Source: Micractinium sp. NFX-FRZ (Eukaryota > Chlorophyta > Trebouxiophyceae > Chlorellales > Chlorellaceae). Taken from it: a stretch of 64,000 nt of DNA. The stretch spans positions 1 to 64,000 of the forward strand of contig JAPTJF010000079.1 in the NCBI GenBank assembly GCA_029339195.1, in the 5' to 3' direction. A program made the position numbers and the translations under genes. Under the pieces are notes generated by a model that was not told the origin of the DNA, ran no database searches, and was given only the letters and a program-made list of their open reading frames with translations. Below, piece by piece: positions 42,701-52,747 of the stretch. Every line of letters starts with the position of its first letter. Position 1 is the stretch's first letter.

Positions 42701-45700
42701 GGCGTGTGAGACAAATGGGGCCGACGGAGCAACGTGGCGGATGAGTCAGTTGACCCCTAAGGGGTGTCCTTGGTTGCCAGATGGGGTGCCTGTAATGTCC
42801 ATAGGGGTATGACAGGTTGGTCAGCACCCGCCTGCAGCACGCCCACACGGCTATGGCCCTCTCTGCTCCATGCCGCCCGCTCTGCCGCACCGGCACCTGT
42901 GTGCCCTGCAGGCCTGAACTTCAGCGGCCCAGCGTACAAGTACACCAGCGCAGCAGCCTTTTCTTACGATGGCGGCTATGTCGATGAGACGGGTGCGTGG
43001 TCAGTGCTGCCTGGTGGCAAGGGGCTACCAGCTCTGCGCTTGGGCCTCTCATCTGCTGCCTCTGCCCCCCGCCTCCCTCTGCCTTGCACCCTCGCCCCAC
43101 CACCCTCCTTCCCACGCCGCCGCTCCCACCCTCGTCCTGCCCTCCTGCGTGCCTCTGCACCCCCTGCAGATCCGGTCACCTTCAACGCCACCACGCAGGG
43201 CGGAGTGAAGGTCACGATGGGTCGTGTGGAGGCCTCGCAGCGCATGCTGGAGATTCTTGCTGAGGAAAAGGTGCTGAAGGAGGAGATCGACGTGAGTGCG
43301 GCCCTGCTTGCTGCTGTTCTCTGCTGGTCCCCGCGGCTTGGATGGGTGCAAGCGGCAGGCGCAGCCTGTGCAGAGGAGGGTGGCGGAGCGGGGCAAACGG
43401 CCTGGGAGGCAGGAGCCTGGGGTGCGCTTGTGGTCTTGACCCACCTGCTTTGCGGCCAGCTAAGCCCTGCCTGCTTTGCGAGAGTGCTGCCAGGGGTTAG
43501 CAAGCGTTACAGGAAGGCGCCATCTCACTGACCTGCGCCCCGCTGGTCCCTGCGCCTCCGCGCCTCCCGTGTCTGGCGGTATGTGCAGCTGATGCTGCCC
43601 CGCCTGACCCAACTTGTGGAGAAGGAGGAGGCTTGGCTGGATGAGCAGGACGCGTTGAGGGCAGCTGACGAGGAGGGGGAGCAGCAGGAGGAGCAGCAGG
43701 AGGGCACGGACGAAACGGAGGGGCAGCAGGAGGAGCAGGGCGCTGATGGCGCACCAGAGCAGCCGGGGGACGAGGGAGATGAGGAGGCAGGGGGCGGCGA
43801 GCCAGGCGGCTTGGCAATTGCGGGCGGCGGGGAGGGTGCGGTTGAGGGTGTGGGAGAGGCGGCAGGCAGCGAGGATGTGCCGCCAGGAGGGGTCAGCGAC
43901 GGGGCCCCCGCTGAGGCTGATGTGGCAGCAGGGAGCCGCACAGCTGAGGCAGACGTGGGCAGTGCTGCGGCGGCCGCTGAGGGCAGCCAGGACGGGCAGG
44001 TGGTCGGCGGTGGCGGCAGCAATGCCTCCGGGGCCGTGGCGCCCAAGGAGGAGTGGGAGCTGGGGGAGGCCCGCCAGCAGCAGCAGCTGGAGGTGGAGGA
44101 GGAGGTGGAAGAAGTGGAGCACATTGACAGCCCCTGGGCCAAGGTATGGCAGCAACACATGCTGGTGGCACATGGGGCGCATTCCTGACCTTGCAGTTGC
44201 GGTCGCGCGAGAGGTTGCACGCATGCATAAAACAAATCCCAGGTTCCACAGCTGCTCGCCTCCCCGCTTTGCAGGACAGGAGCGCAGCAGCTGGGCGAGG
44301 CTGTGGCCGCCACACGAATGCCTCATGTGTGAATCCTGGTTGTGTGTGCCTTGCGCCTGCAGGGCATCCAGCAGCTGGAGTAGGTGTGTCGTGCCAAGCA
44401 GGAACAATTCATACTGCGCAAATTGACCCTCGTGACGAATGAGTCAGCCCTTGCCCCTGCAGGACATTGAGCAGCTGGACGGGGTGGTGGCCGCCAAGCA
44501 GGAACACCTGCGCCAGCTGGAGGCTGAGCTGGCGTCGCTGCAGCGCTCAGACCTGGTGGTCCCCGCAGGTGAGCGCCTGCTGCGCTGCTTGGTGGATGCT
44601 TTGAATACTTGTCGTGTTGACATGGATGCTTTGGATACTTGGCAGTTGAGCTCTGGCGTCGCCGCGTGATCCATTGAGTGGGTACTCCGCCCCGCCGTGA
44701 GGGCAATGGGCACAGGCATGGAGCCCTGGGGCATTATGGGGCCAGGCGACTGTCCGTGGCGTGGCTGCACGGCATCCCCATCCCGTGTGCACAATTGCCT
44801 GCAGACACGGCCACGGGTCACGCGCGCCAGCTCATCCCGGACGAGCACTACCAGCTGCAGGACACGCTAGGGGAGGCGTACCGGCGTTGCGCAGACGTGA
44901 GTGTGTAGTTGGTAGTGTGTACGAGCTTAGCTGGTTTGAATAATGGTCAGCCGCATTGGAACTGAGACACGGCCCAGACGCATTTGAGCGGCAGCAGCGA
45001 GGGCCTTCTGCATGGTACAGCATGGTGCTGCACATGGGCAAGCGAGTGGCTCGTCTGCAGCCCTGCCACAGCATCTTGCCCCCAGGCCCCAGCCCCGCCC
45101 CAGGGCACCCACAGCCCTCTGCCCGCTGTCTGTGGTCATTCAAACCTTCTAGAAATGACGATGAAATCGTGCACATCTACTGTCTGTGTCTGTCGCCTCG
45201 CAGGCGGGCAAGGGGCGCAACGAGAAGCGCAAGCCGTACCGCCACCTGCGCACCCCCTGGGGGCAGACGTTTGCCTTCACGCCGGACTCCCGCTCCCGCG
45301 TACACCCCGACACACTGGCCCGCATGCATGCCCTCAACTCGCTGGACGAGGAACTGTGGAAGGCGGGGCACGAGATTTTGGAGGTGGGTGGCAGAGGAGG
45401 GGCTGGGTGGGGGCGTGGAAGTGTGCTGGGCACACACCGTGGGCGGCGGGGAAGCAAGTGGGCCGGCCCACAGGCCCTGGCCCGCACTCACGCGTCGAGC
45501 TTGCTGGAATGAGGTTTACAAGGTGCTGGAGGTGCATTAGAGAGGCGGGCGGCGGGAGAGGAAGGACAAGGGGTGGGAAGCCAGGACCTCCCCTGCATGT
45601 TGCAACTGACTGGGTTGTCACCATGCTGGCGTGGCCTGCCGCCGCCCACTACCCTTCCCCAGGCCCGTTCCTTGCTTACCTATCCTATTCGTTTGCTGGG

Positions 45701-46570
45701 CACGCAGAGGAGCAGCTTGCTGCCCCGCACAGCCTGCCCCTGCCCCCACCTCCCCACCCATCCTTGCCCCTCCCCACACCACCCCTATCCAAATCGTTTG
45801 CTGGGCACGCAGAGGAGCAGCTTGCTGCCCCGCACAGCCTGCCCCTGCCCCCACCTCCCCACCCATCCTTGCCCCTCCCCACGCCACCCTGTTCAACCCC
45901 GTCCCCCCTGCAGCGCAAGCTAGAGGAGCAGCGGGCGGCGGGTCAGCTGCAGGACTTCCCGCCCAAGCGCCCCCGGGCGGCCGCCCCCACCGGCCCCTCC
46001 TCGCGCCGCCGCCTGCACAGCTCTCACGAGTATCACAACACGAGGGACCACAGCTGGCAGAAAAGCAGCTTCAAGCTGGGGGACAAGCCACACGAGCAGC
46101 TGTACCAGCACCAGCAGCCCGCACCCCCGGAGGCCGCTGGCAGCCAGCCCGCAGCTAGCCCGGATGAGCTGGCGCAGCAGCAGCAGCAGGAGGCGACCAC
46201 AGCAGGCTCAGCAGGTGAGGTGCATTCGAGCGCATATGACCTGGCAGCGGCGGCCCAGCAGGAGCAGGAGGACGCTGCTGCTTCCGAAAGCAGTGGCGGC
46301 AAGCAGCCCATGCTGGCGGCTGGGGACAGCGGCGGAGAGCAGGACAGCGGCGGGGAGTCGCACGCGGCGGTCGCGGTGGAGGAGGAGGCCGGTGGCGAGC
46401 AGCTTGTGGCAGGGGCAGCAGCCGAGGCCAGCGCTGACGAGCAGGAAGCTGCACAGACAGAGTCGGAGGCAGCAGCTGCCGGCAGCACCGAGGAGGAGCC
46501 GCCTGCAGCCTATGAGCACGGGGGTGCCCTTCATGATTCCACCCCAGAGCCGACACGTGAAGAGCTTTGA
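39724..46570 (+). CDS. Sulfotransferase (HS6ST/plant-TPST-like) with WW domain, 14 exons
   Basis: About 947 residues from 39724-39988, 40498-40684, 40921-41101, 41539-41644, 41883-42007, 42200-42235, 42390-42540, 42912-42992, 43170-43291, 43589-44143, 44463-44568, 44805-44896, 45204-45383, 45914-46570. A signal peptide or signal anchor opens the protein (MRRQALGLLLLLCTAAAAAA). The PAPS 5'-phosphosulfate loop is FFLHVPRTAGKTYANCFLR, formed across intron 1; the 3'-phosphate motif is LRKPVDRLISAYEF. A WW-type segment follows (WRDYTSPDNRTYWWNEAK then VWTLPE). HCLRSSWVAREMLLALATKR and MLEILAEEKVLKEEI belong to the catalytic C-terminal part. The tail of some 450 residues is acidic and low in complexity. 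The domain is of the Sulfotransfer_2 type used by heparan-6-O-sulfotransferases and by plant tyrosylprotein sulfotransferase, so the product should act in the Golgi. The acceptor is unknown. Confidence 0.85.
41412..41490 (+). repeat. Exon echo of the sulfotransferase exon at 41539-41644
   Basis: Reads MERLREAAADALTALRTY against MERLREQAEDDPTAWRDY. It follows ctgcgg instead of cacag, about 120 bp upstream of the true acceptor. Confidence 0.85.
44270..44440 (+). repeat. Two exon echoes of the sulfotransferase exon at 44463-44568
   Basis: Segment 44352-44440 repeats ctgcagg and reads GIQQLE, stop, then AKQEQF and LRKL, against DIEQLDGVVAAKQEHLRQLE. Segment 44270-44330 is a more diverged copy (gcagcagctgggcgaggctg). 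With the exon they form three units with a period of about 90-110 bp. Confidence 0.85.
45689..45890 (+). repeat. 105-bp tandem duplication in a sulfotransferase intron
   Basis: Two units of about 97 bases (starting 45689 and 45794, period 105) differ at about one position. Each unit contains cacgcagaggagcagcttgc, itself a degenerate copy of the next exon's start (cagcgcaagctagaggagca). It is the youngest duplication in the window. Confidence 0.9.
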
Positions 46571-47401
46571 GCTGGAGAAGAGCTCTTCTTGGTAACCTTA
46601 TTGCGGTCTTTGATACAGCTCAATACCCTGCCGGCAGACGCAGCAGCAGCAGCAGCAAAGAACTGCCCCTCACTTGACCAACCTAGCATTGTGCTGGCAG
46701 CACTGCTTCATGTTATCACTCCCTTGGGTCGCCTGCTGCGCATTCCCCAGCACTGATGTTTCTATTTTTGGCCCCATTGAGTGTGTGACATATGTCTTCT
46801 TGCAAGTTGCAATGTTTCAACTGCCTCAAAGTGGGGTGAAGTGGTGGGGATGGCACGGATCCGACGGTGTTCATTCCTGGGCAGGTGCAGTGCTGTGGGA
46901 AATGGTGTGCAGGCTGGGGGCAACGAGCAAGCTGTGCAGGCTGAGCCAAACGAGTGAGCGGCGGCAGGGTGCAATGAAGGGCGGTCAGGAGGGTGCACAA
47001 CATCAGAATAAAGGAGGGAGGCTTGTCCTGGTGCCCACGATTGGGTGGCGGCATCATACAAATGGGTGCTGGGTGCAGCAGGGGTGGGACACAACATACA
47101 CATAGGGGGAGGGAGGCCTGGGGTTGGGGAGGGCGGCAGGCACCCATGGCGGGCAGGTGTGTTACAACCAGGTGATGTACAGGCAAGCAACGGTAAACAG
47201 GGGCCAGGCAGCCGCGGCAGGCCGAGGCTGGCTGCTGGGCGTAGACCACTCCAGGTCCAGTCAGGAGCGGTGCGGGAACGTCCCATGCCACGCCCGGTGC
47301 ACAATGGGGCAGCCGCAGCACTCTCCGGCCGCCGGTGATGCTCACCACTCAGCAGCACTGCAGCTGGCTAAGCCTAACTGACCACCCCCGAGGACGTACA
47401 G
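46571..47401. other. Convergent intergenic region
   Basis: No gene is supported. It holds the minus-strand signal at 47162; no TGTAA was found for the sulfotransferase. Confidence 0.4.
47162..47166 (-). terminator. TGTAA polyadenylation signal of the F-box/coiled-coil gene
   Basis: TTACA on plus, about 236 bases beyond the stop at 47402. Confidence 0.5.
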
Positions 47402-49916
47402 CTAGGTGCGGCGCACGTTTGGGCGGTACCGCGTCGCCTGCTCCAGCAACGCCCTGCGCTGCTGCAGCGCGGCAATGTCCTCTTTCGCCTTCTTCACGCA
47501 CGTGTTGAGGTAGGCGAGGCTGCAGGGTGGGCAGCCAGACGGGCAGGCATGTGCGGTGAGCAGGGTGGGCGGGTCAACGGTCGAGCGGGTAGGCGGGTGC
47601 AGACGCACTTGCCAGCGGTGAGTTCAGGGTCTCGGTGTTTAAGGGTTGTTGTACAATGCAAGGACAGGGCACCCGGCAAACCCCAACCAAGCCTTCTCAT
47701 GCCACCCATTCCCTGTCCCACAGGCGGTGCAGCAGGAGCCTCTCCTCACCCACAGCTGGACTGCTGGCACCAGAACTGCCTACTCTGCTGCCATCAGCCC
47801 ATCTTGCGACATCACCTTGTTCAATCTACCCCCCTTCTGTCCGCCTGCCCCTCTCTCAATGCCCCCCACCTGTCCCACAGGCGGTGCAGCGAGTCGCGTT
47901 CGTCGGCGATGCTGGAGCGCCAGAACTCCACGTCCCGCTCCATCTCCACCATGGCGGAGCAGATGTCGGGGGTGAGGCGCGGGAAGCGGTGCAGGTCGCC
48001 TCCCTCCCTGGCCACCTCCAGCAACTCCTGAAGTGGGAGGGCACAGGTTCATGAGGTGCTGGTTAGGAAGGCATCAGATAGTAGCTTGCCAGGCTGGCAA
48101 TGGCCAAGCTCTGGCCGACCTCGGCGGGCTCCTGTGAGGCGCAGGCACGTAGGCATTGTCAACAGCACTGTCCACAACCTCGTACACCACGTGTTCAGAA
48201 CTACAACAATCCATTTGGATTGGCAGTACAGTAGCGGAGAGGGATGCCATGGTGACTTGCTGGCTGTGCGCTCAGCCAGCTGTGGCCAGCTGCCGCAGCT
48301 GAGGTGGCCATGGGCGATAACAACACACTCAGGCAGCAGCGTGCAGCCAGGCTGGCACCACCAGCTCCCATCGGCCCGGCTCTCTCTCCTTGCCCACCCC
48401 ACTGCCCAAGGTGGTGCGCCCGTTGGCGATCACCGCTGCCAGCAAGGCACGCGGGTGGCGCACAGAAAGCAGCGGAACGGCACCAATTTTCTGTCTTCTC
48501 GTCCTCCCTACCCACCCTTACCTTGCCCGCCCGGCTGTCCGCGGTGGTGCTGCCCTTGCCGCTGACCGCCGCCAGCTGGGCGTTGAGGTCGTGCCGGCGG
48601 TGGCTCAGCGTGCGGTCCATCTGGTTCAGCCCCGACAGAAGCGTCTGGGCATTCTTCTCCAGCAGGCCTGTGGGTGCGGGGGAGGGAGACGTGCGAGGCA
48701 GCATAGGGCGTGCTGTTCATGAGACAGTGAGGAGGCCAGAGGGATGACAACTGTCCCTCTGCATGCCTTGTGCCGTACGTGCTCACCGCCCAGGCGCACA
48801 CCTTCCAGCCAGCCTCGCATCACGCATCCGCCCCCGCACCCTTGTGCCCCAACTCCTACCTGCGCTGTCCCCGCTCATCCAAGCACCCAGTGACGCAATG
48901 CCCAGCCCCCCCAGCGCACCCACCCGAGGCACTCTGCGCTGTGCTTCCAGAGACAAGTTACAGCGGCAGAAGTGGGTGAAGCCTGTATGCCTACCTCCAG
49001 GCCTCCAGGGGCCTGCCTCCCTCCCAGCACACCATGCCAAAACCCCATGTCAAGCATATGGAACTCAGCCAGCCATGGTGAAGGAAAAGTGAAGACCAGG
49101 AGCCCGCCCACCTGCGCTGTCCTCCAACTCATCCAGGTACCGTGCCTTGCTGCGCAGCTTGTGGCAGGTGGTGTGCAGCAGGCAGGCGCTGCAGGCAAGC
49201 AGGGGGTGTGGCGGGGGCACAACAACGTCAAGGGGGAACAGCGAGACGGCTGAATGGGCGCGGAGGGCGGGGGCGGGTGAACGAAGCCAAGTTGGGCCAG
49301 CAGGCCAAAACGTTGCTTCCTGCGCCAAGTTTTACAGCCCCCAACTGTGTAATGGGCTGGCCCCCTCACATGTACTTGTCCCGCCATGTGCGCAGGTGCG
49401 TAAAGTCCGCTGCCTTGGGCTCCCCTGCGGTCGGCGCGTGGCGGCGAGGGCGGGTGGACACGGGGTAAGGTAGGGAACACACGGCATGCCCAGCTGACCT
49501 ACGTGCAGTCATGGAGTCCTCTTGTGCACTGGAAGAAGGCAGGCAGCCGGACCAGCTCCCCACCCACCGAACTCCTCCACGAAGACGGCCCTCCACGCTC
49601 GGTCGGCGGCACCCGCCGCTGCTCGCCACTCTCTGCTGGTCTGCGAGGCGCGGCAGAGATCCGCCACGTCCTGCGAGGATTGGGTGCCGCACAACGGGTG
49701 AGCGGGGCGCGAGGGCGCGACATGGCGCACCCACCTCATAGCAGAACTGACCAGCTTGTCGAGCACCAGCTCCAACACGTCCAAGTGAAAGAACACTGCC
49801 TCGACGCCTGCAGGCTCCGGAGCTTCCGCCTCTGCTGCTGGCTCCGACCGCGCGCCAAGTCCTGACTTGGTGCTCAACCGCGGGACAAGACCCGCCAGAA
49901 CAATCTTGCCCGACAT
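47402..49916 (-). CDS. F-box protein with coiled-coil C-terminus
   Basis: Seven exons (49916-49752, 49670-49568, 49424-49370, 49188-49112, 48667-48522, 48027-47870, 47519-47402) keep phase and give about 273 residues. The F-box is formed across the first junction: LDVLELVLDKLDVADLCRAS then REWRAAAG and AWRAVFVEEFG, followed by LRTWRDKY, a common F-box-adjacent motif. The rest is helical and probably coiled coil: LLEKNAQTLLSGLNQMDRTL, MVEMERDVEFWRSSIADERD, and KKAKEDIAALQQRRALLEQA. It should join an SCF complex and use the coiled coil for substrate or dimer contacts. The first donor is GTCAGT; an alternative GTGGGT 12 bases on gives the wrong phase. The lower-frame read-through would add 22 residues of arginine/proline-rich sequence and split the F-box. 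Confidence 0.75.
47715..48450 (-). repeat. Exon echoes in the F-box/coiled-coil gene
   Basis: Segment 47715-47750 copies the end of the exon 48027-47870 and its donor (ctgtcccacaggcggtgcag is shared). Segment 48385-48450 copies the end of the exon 48667-48522 with its donor (gcggtgatcgcc, ggcgcaccacc, gggcaagg). Both are in the intron following the copied exon. Confidence 0.75.
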
Positions 49917-50294
49917 GACAAGCTTGTATTACGCAAGCTGCGGGTGTCGGGCGCCGTGAATGCCGAGGAATGGCTCCTGCCGCAGCGGCAGCGGCAGCAT
50001 AGCACTGGCCACGCCCAGCGCAAGAAGCGTGCGAACGTCAAGGTCTGGCCCAAAAGAATTAAACGTGGGTATGCTTTCATGGATGATGGGGCTGAAAGGT
50101 ATTCACTCTGTTGCTGCCATGTTCAGAGGTGATGCAACGAAGTGTGCAATGGATGAAGCGGGGGGCCGGGCCTCTCAGCTGGAAGCAGTGCTGGTGGCAC
50201 ACAGACTACAAGCTGGACCGGCGCAGCTGCCAGCGATGCACATCAGGCACCACAGATCACCGCAGCGCAGCCTGCCACAACAGCAAACTATACA
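49917..50294. other. Intergenic between phosphatase 3' end and F-box gene promoter
   Basis: Tandem minus-strand genes; no exon supported in the 378 bases. Confidence 0.35.
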
Positions 50295-52553
50295 TCACGC
50301 TGCCTGTCCATAGGCCACAATCCACTGCTTGAGCGCCGCCTTCTGCCGCGTGTTGAGCCGCACCCGCGGGCGCTCCGCTTTCATGAGTGCCTCCGCCTCA
50401 CCCGCTCCGTTGGCCAGCCCCTCGGCTGCAGCACAGGGAGGGAAAACAAGGGAGAGGGAGCGGTGGTGGGTGCCACGTTGGATGCACCCCAGGGCAGGGC
50501 AGAGCGACATGTGTGTGTGGGACAGGCAGGAGCCAGCAGCAGCAGGGCAGATGGGCAGGGAGCACGTCTCAGTTAGCAGAAAGAGTTGACCTCATGGGGT
50601 AGGTTTATATCAGTAGAATTCACCAATGTTGTAAGCATCCTTGACGTCGCTTGTGGAGGCGGGTGCAGCCTCGGGTGCAGCAGCAGCAGCAGCTTGCAGG
50701 CAGACGTGCAGGCGCGCAGGGCAAGGGTGCAGAGGTGTGAATGCAGGATGCACATGCATGTATGCACATGCCTGGGGTCTCAGCAACAGAGTTGTTGACA
50801 GCAGGGTGTGATTTATTTTGCTCAGACAGAATTCACCAATTGTTGACAGCATCAGTGATCCCAGGGGCACATGGAGCAGACTCTTGGCAGTGCTCAGAAG
50901 CGACACTCAGATGCTGGAATGGCCAAACTCACTCCTGCCCTTCCTCCCCCCCTCTTCGCAACTCATCAACCTCTGCCCACAGCCCGCTCACTCACCAATC
51001 AGAATGGCCCCCAACACGGTGGCGCTCCGCCCGTGGCCGTGCGCGCAGTGCACGAGCACCGGCCGCCCCGCTGCGCGCTGCGCCAGCGCCCACCGCACCC
51101 CCGCCTCGATTTGGGTCGGCGTGGGTGCGTGGGTGTCCCACACCAGCAGGTTGAGGTAGGCGGGCGGCTTGACTTGCAGCGGGAGCTCACAAGTGACGTC
51201 CAGCACAGCGGGGTGCACCTGCGGCCAGGGGTCGGGGGCCGGGTGAGGGGCACACGCAAGGGAGGCAGGAGGAGGGCGCAGCGAGGGGCATAGATTGGTG
51301 ATGTGAGGGAGGGATGCCGCTGGATCAGCTGGGTGCAGAGTGCAAGGGGGTAAGGGACCGGGCTGTGTAGGCTCGTGGGCGGTCCTGCTGGGCATGCCGC
51401 CGTGTGAGCAGGCGGGGGCGGGGCAGGGCAGGGCGGGACCCAGGGATCTAGTTGATTGCCAGGCAGGCCAGACCTGGGGCTGCTGACTCCTATCCCTCCC
51501 TGTCCCTCCACCTGTCAATCCCTCCCCTGTTGATCCGTCAGTGAACCCACCGTGGGCACCAGCGCCTGCTCGCTGGGCCAGGCCCCGATGTAGTAGTGGG
51601 GCGTGATCTGGCTGAAGGAGGGCTCCGAGCTCAGCTGCCGCTGCAGTGCCAGCTTGGCACGCAGCCCCACGTGGTAGGGCCAGAGCAGCGTGAAGCGCGT
51701 AGGGCTAATGATGCCGTCGGCACGCTGCAGTCAGGGCCAGGGGTGGGCGGGGGGAGGGGCGGCAGGGTAGGTTGAGAGCGGAACAGGGGGAGGGAGCAGA
51801 GTGCCGCACCGCCTGCCGGGCAGCATCACGCGGTGTGGAACTCGGAGGTGGCACATGGCAGTGCCACGCCATGCATAGGAGCAGCAGAGCATGCAGAGAA
51901 CTAGCATCACACGTGCAGCGCTCGGCAGTGCATGCGAGCCCAAAGCCATGCCGTCACCGCCCATCACACACATGGGTGCAGCCCCTCAGGCATCTTGTCT
52001 CACCTTGCCCAGCAGCCCTACGGTGTGCCCTGCCAGCGCTTCTGTGGCAGCCGCCGCCACGATCATGCCTGAGCCCGCCACATGCCACAGCACCAGTGAG
52101 ACCGGCAGCGGCAGGCTGCTCCGCAGCACCCAGGCCGCCACGCCCGGCACGGCGGCAATGGCCGCCACCACTCCAGAGATGTGCACTGCAGAGGGCCGAG
52201 GGGACCAGGCGGGCGCATGGGTAAAGCATGGGGAAGGGAAGCAGGGCAACAAAGCCTTGCGCAAGCGGGATGCGGCGGCGGCGGCGGCAGCGGCAGCGGC
52301 GGCAACAAAGGCGCTGCCCCAGGGCTTCAGCAGGACCCCGCTGCCCACGTCCCCTACCTCCCATCAGGGGCTCCAGCAGCTTCTCCCAGGCGTTGAGCTC
52401 GTTGTCCTTGGGCCCTTTGGGGACGCTGCGCTGCCTCGAGGTCGCCCTCGAAGTCTTCGCAGAGGTGATGGAGGCTAGTGGCCTGCCAACTCTGCCAGCA
52501 GGGGATCGGCGCTGTGCAATTGCCGCAAACAGGTTCATAGGAGAGCGGAACAT
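50295..52553 (-). CDS. Membrane-anchored dual-specificity protein phosphatase
   Basis: Five exons (52553-52358, 52185-52004, 51724-51551, 51218-50996, 50425-50295) give about 301 residues. The N-terminal ~45 residues are rich in Arg, Ser and Ala with no acidic residue (MFRSPMNLFAAIAQRRSPAG...), like an organelle transit peptide. Exon 2 encodes one or two hydrophobic helices (VVAAIAAVPGVAAWVL and LPVSLVLWHVAGSGMIVAAA). The catalytic domain follows: ITPHYYIGAWPS, VLDVTCELPL, YLNLLVWDTHAPT and the Cys loop VHCAHGHGRSATV (HCxxGxxRS, complete). The end, AEALMKAERPRVRLNTRQKA, matches the usual last helix of this phosphatase group. It removes phosphate from protein or possibly lipid substrates at a membrane. 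In-frame ATGs at 52577 and 52655 would lengthen the leader. Confidence 0.82.
50616..50865 (-). repeat. Repeated fragments resembling the phosphatase exon-4 donor
   Basis: Two similar segments at 50616-50645 and 50827-50860 share agaattcaccaat and a following tgt(a/g)...agcatc. They resemble the exon end and donor at 50989-51010 (ctcaccaatcagaat). The copies match one another better than they match the exon. Confidence 0.5.
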
Positions 52554-52747
52554 GGTGCCACCGTGGGTTGCCAGCATGGGGAGCGCAGCACTCGAGACAG
52601 AGGGATGCTCTGTTTGTCGCTCCCTCACAACTCCTGGGCACTGGTGTAACCGCATTGCTGTCCGATACCGCAGCTACAGTGGAGCTTCTCGCTTGCTCGA
52701 TCGCCGTGCAGCTTCCTTCCAAGGCCTCCCCCCGGTCGCTGGACACA
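52554..52747. promoter_or_regulatory. 194-bp bidirectional promoter, phosphatase / MAT1
   Basis: The two start codons (52553 minus, 52748 plus) face away from this short interval, so both promoters must share it unless longer leaders are used. Confidence 0.6.

Noticed and set aside
49568..49752. F-box gene read through its first intron
   Set aside because: It would put 22 Arg/Pro-rich residues into the middle of the F-box; a GTCAGT donor gives a perfect F-box in phase.
52600..52747. A RING finger exon upstream of MAT1 (Cys pairs near 52600)
   Set aside because: Only scattered Cys without RING spacing; the space is the shared promoter, and plant-type MAT1 is expected to lack the RING.
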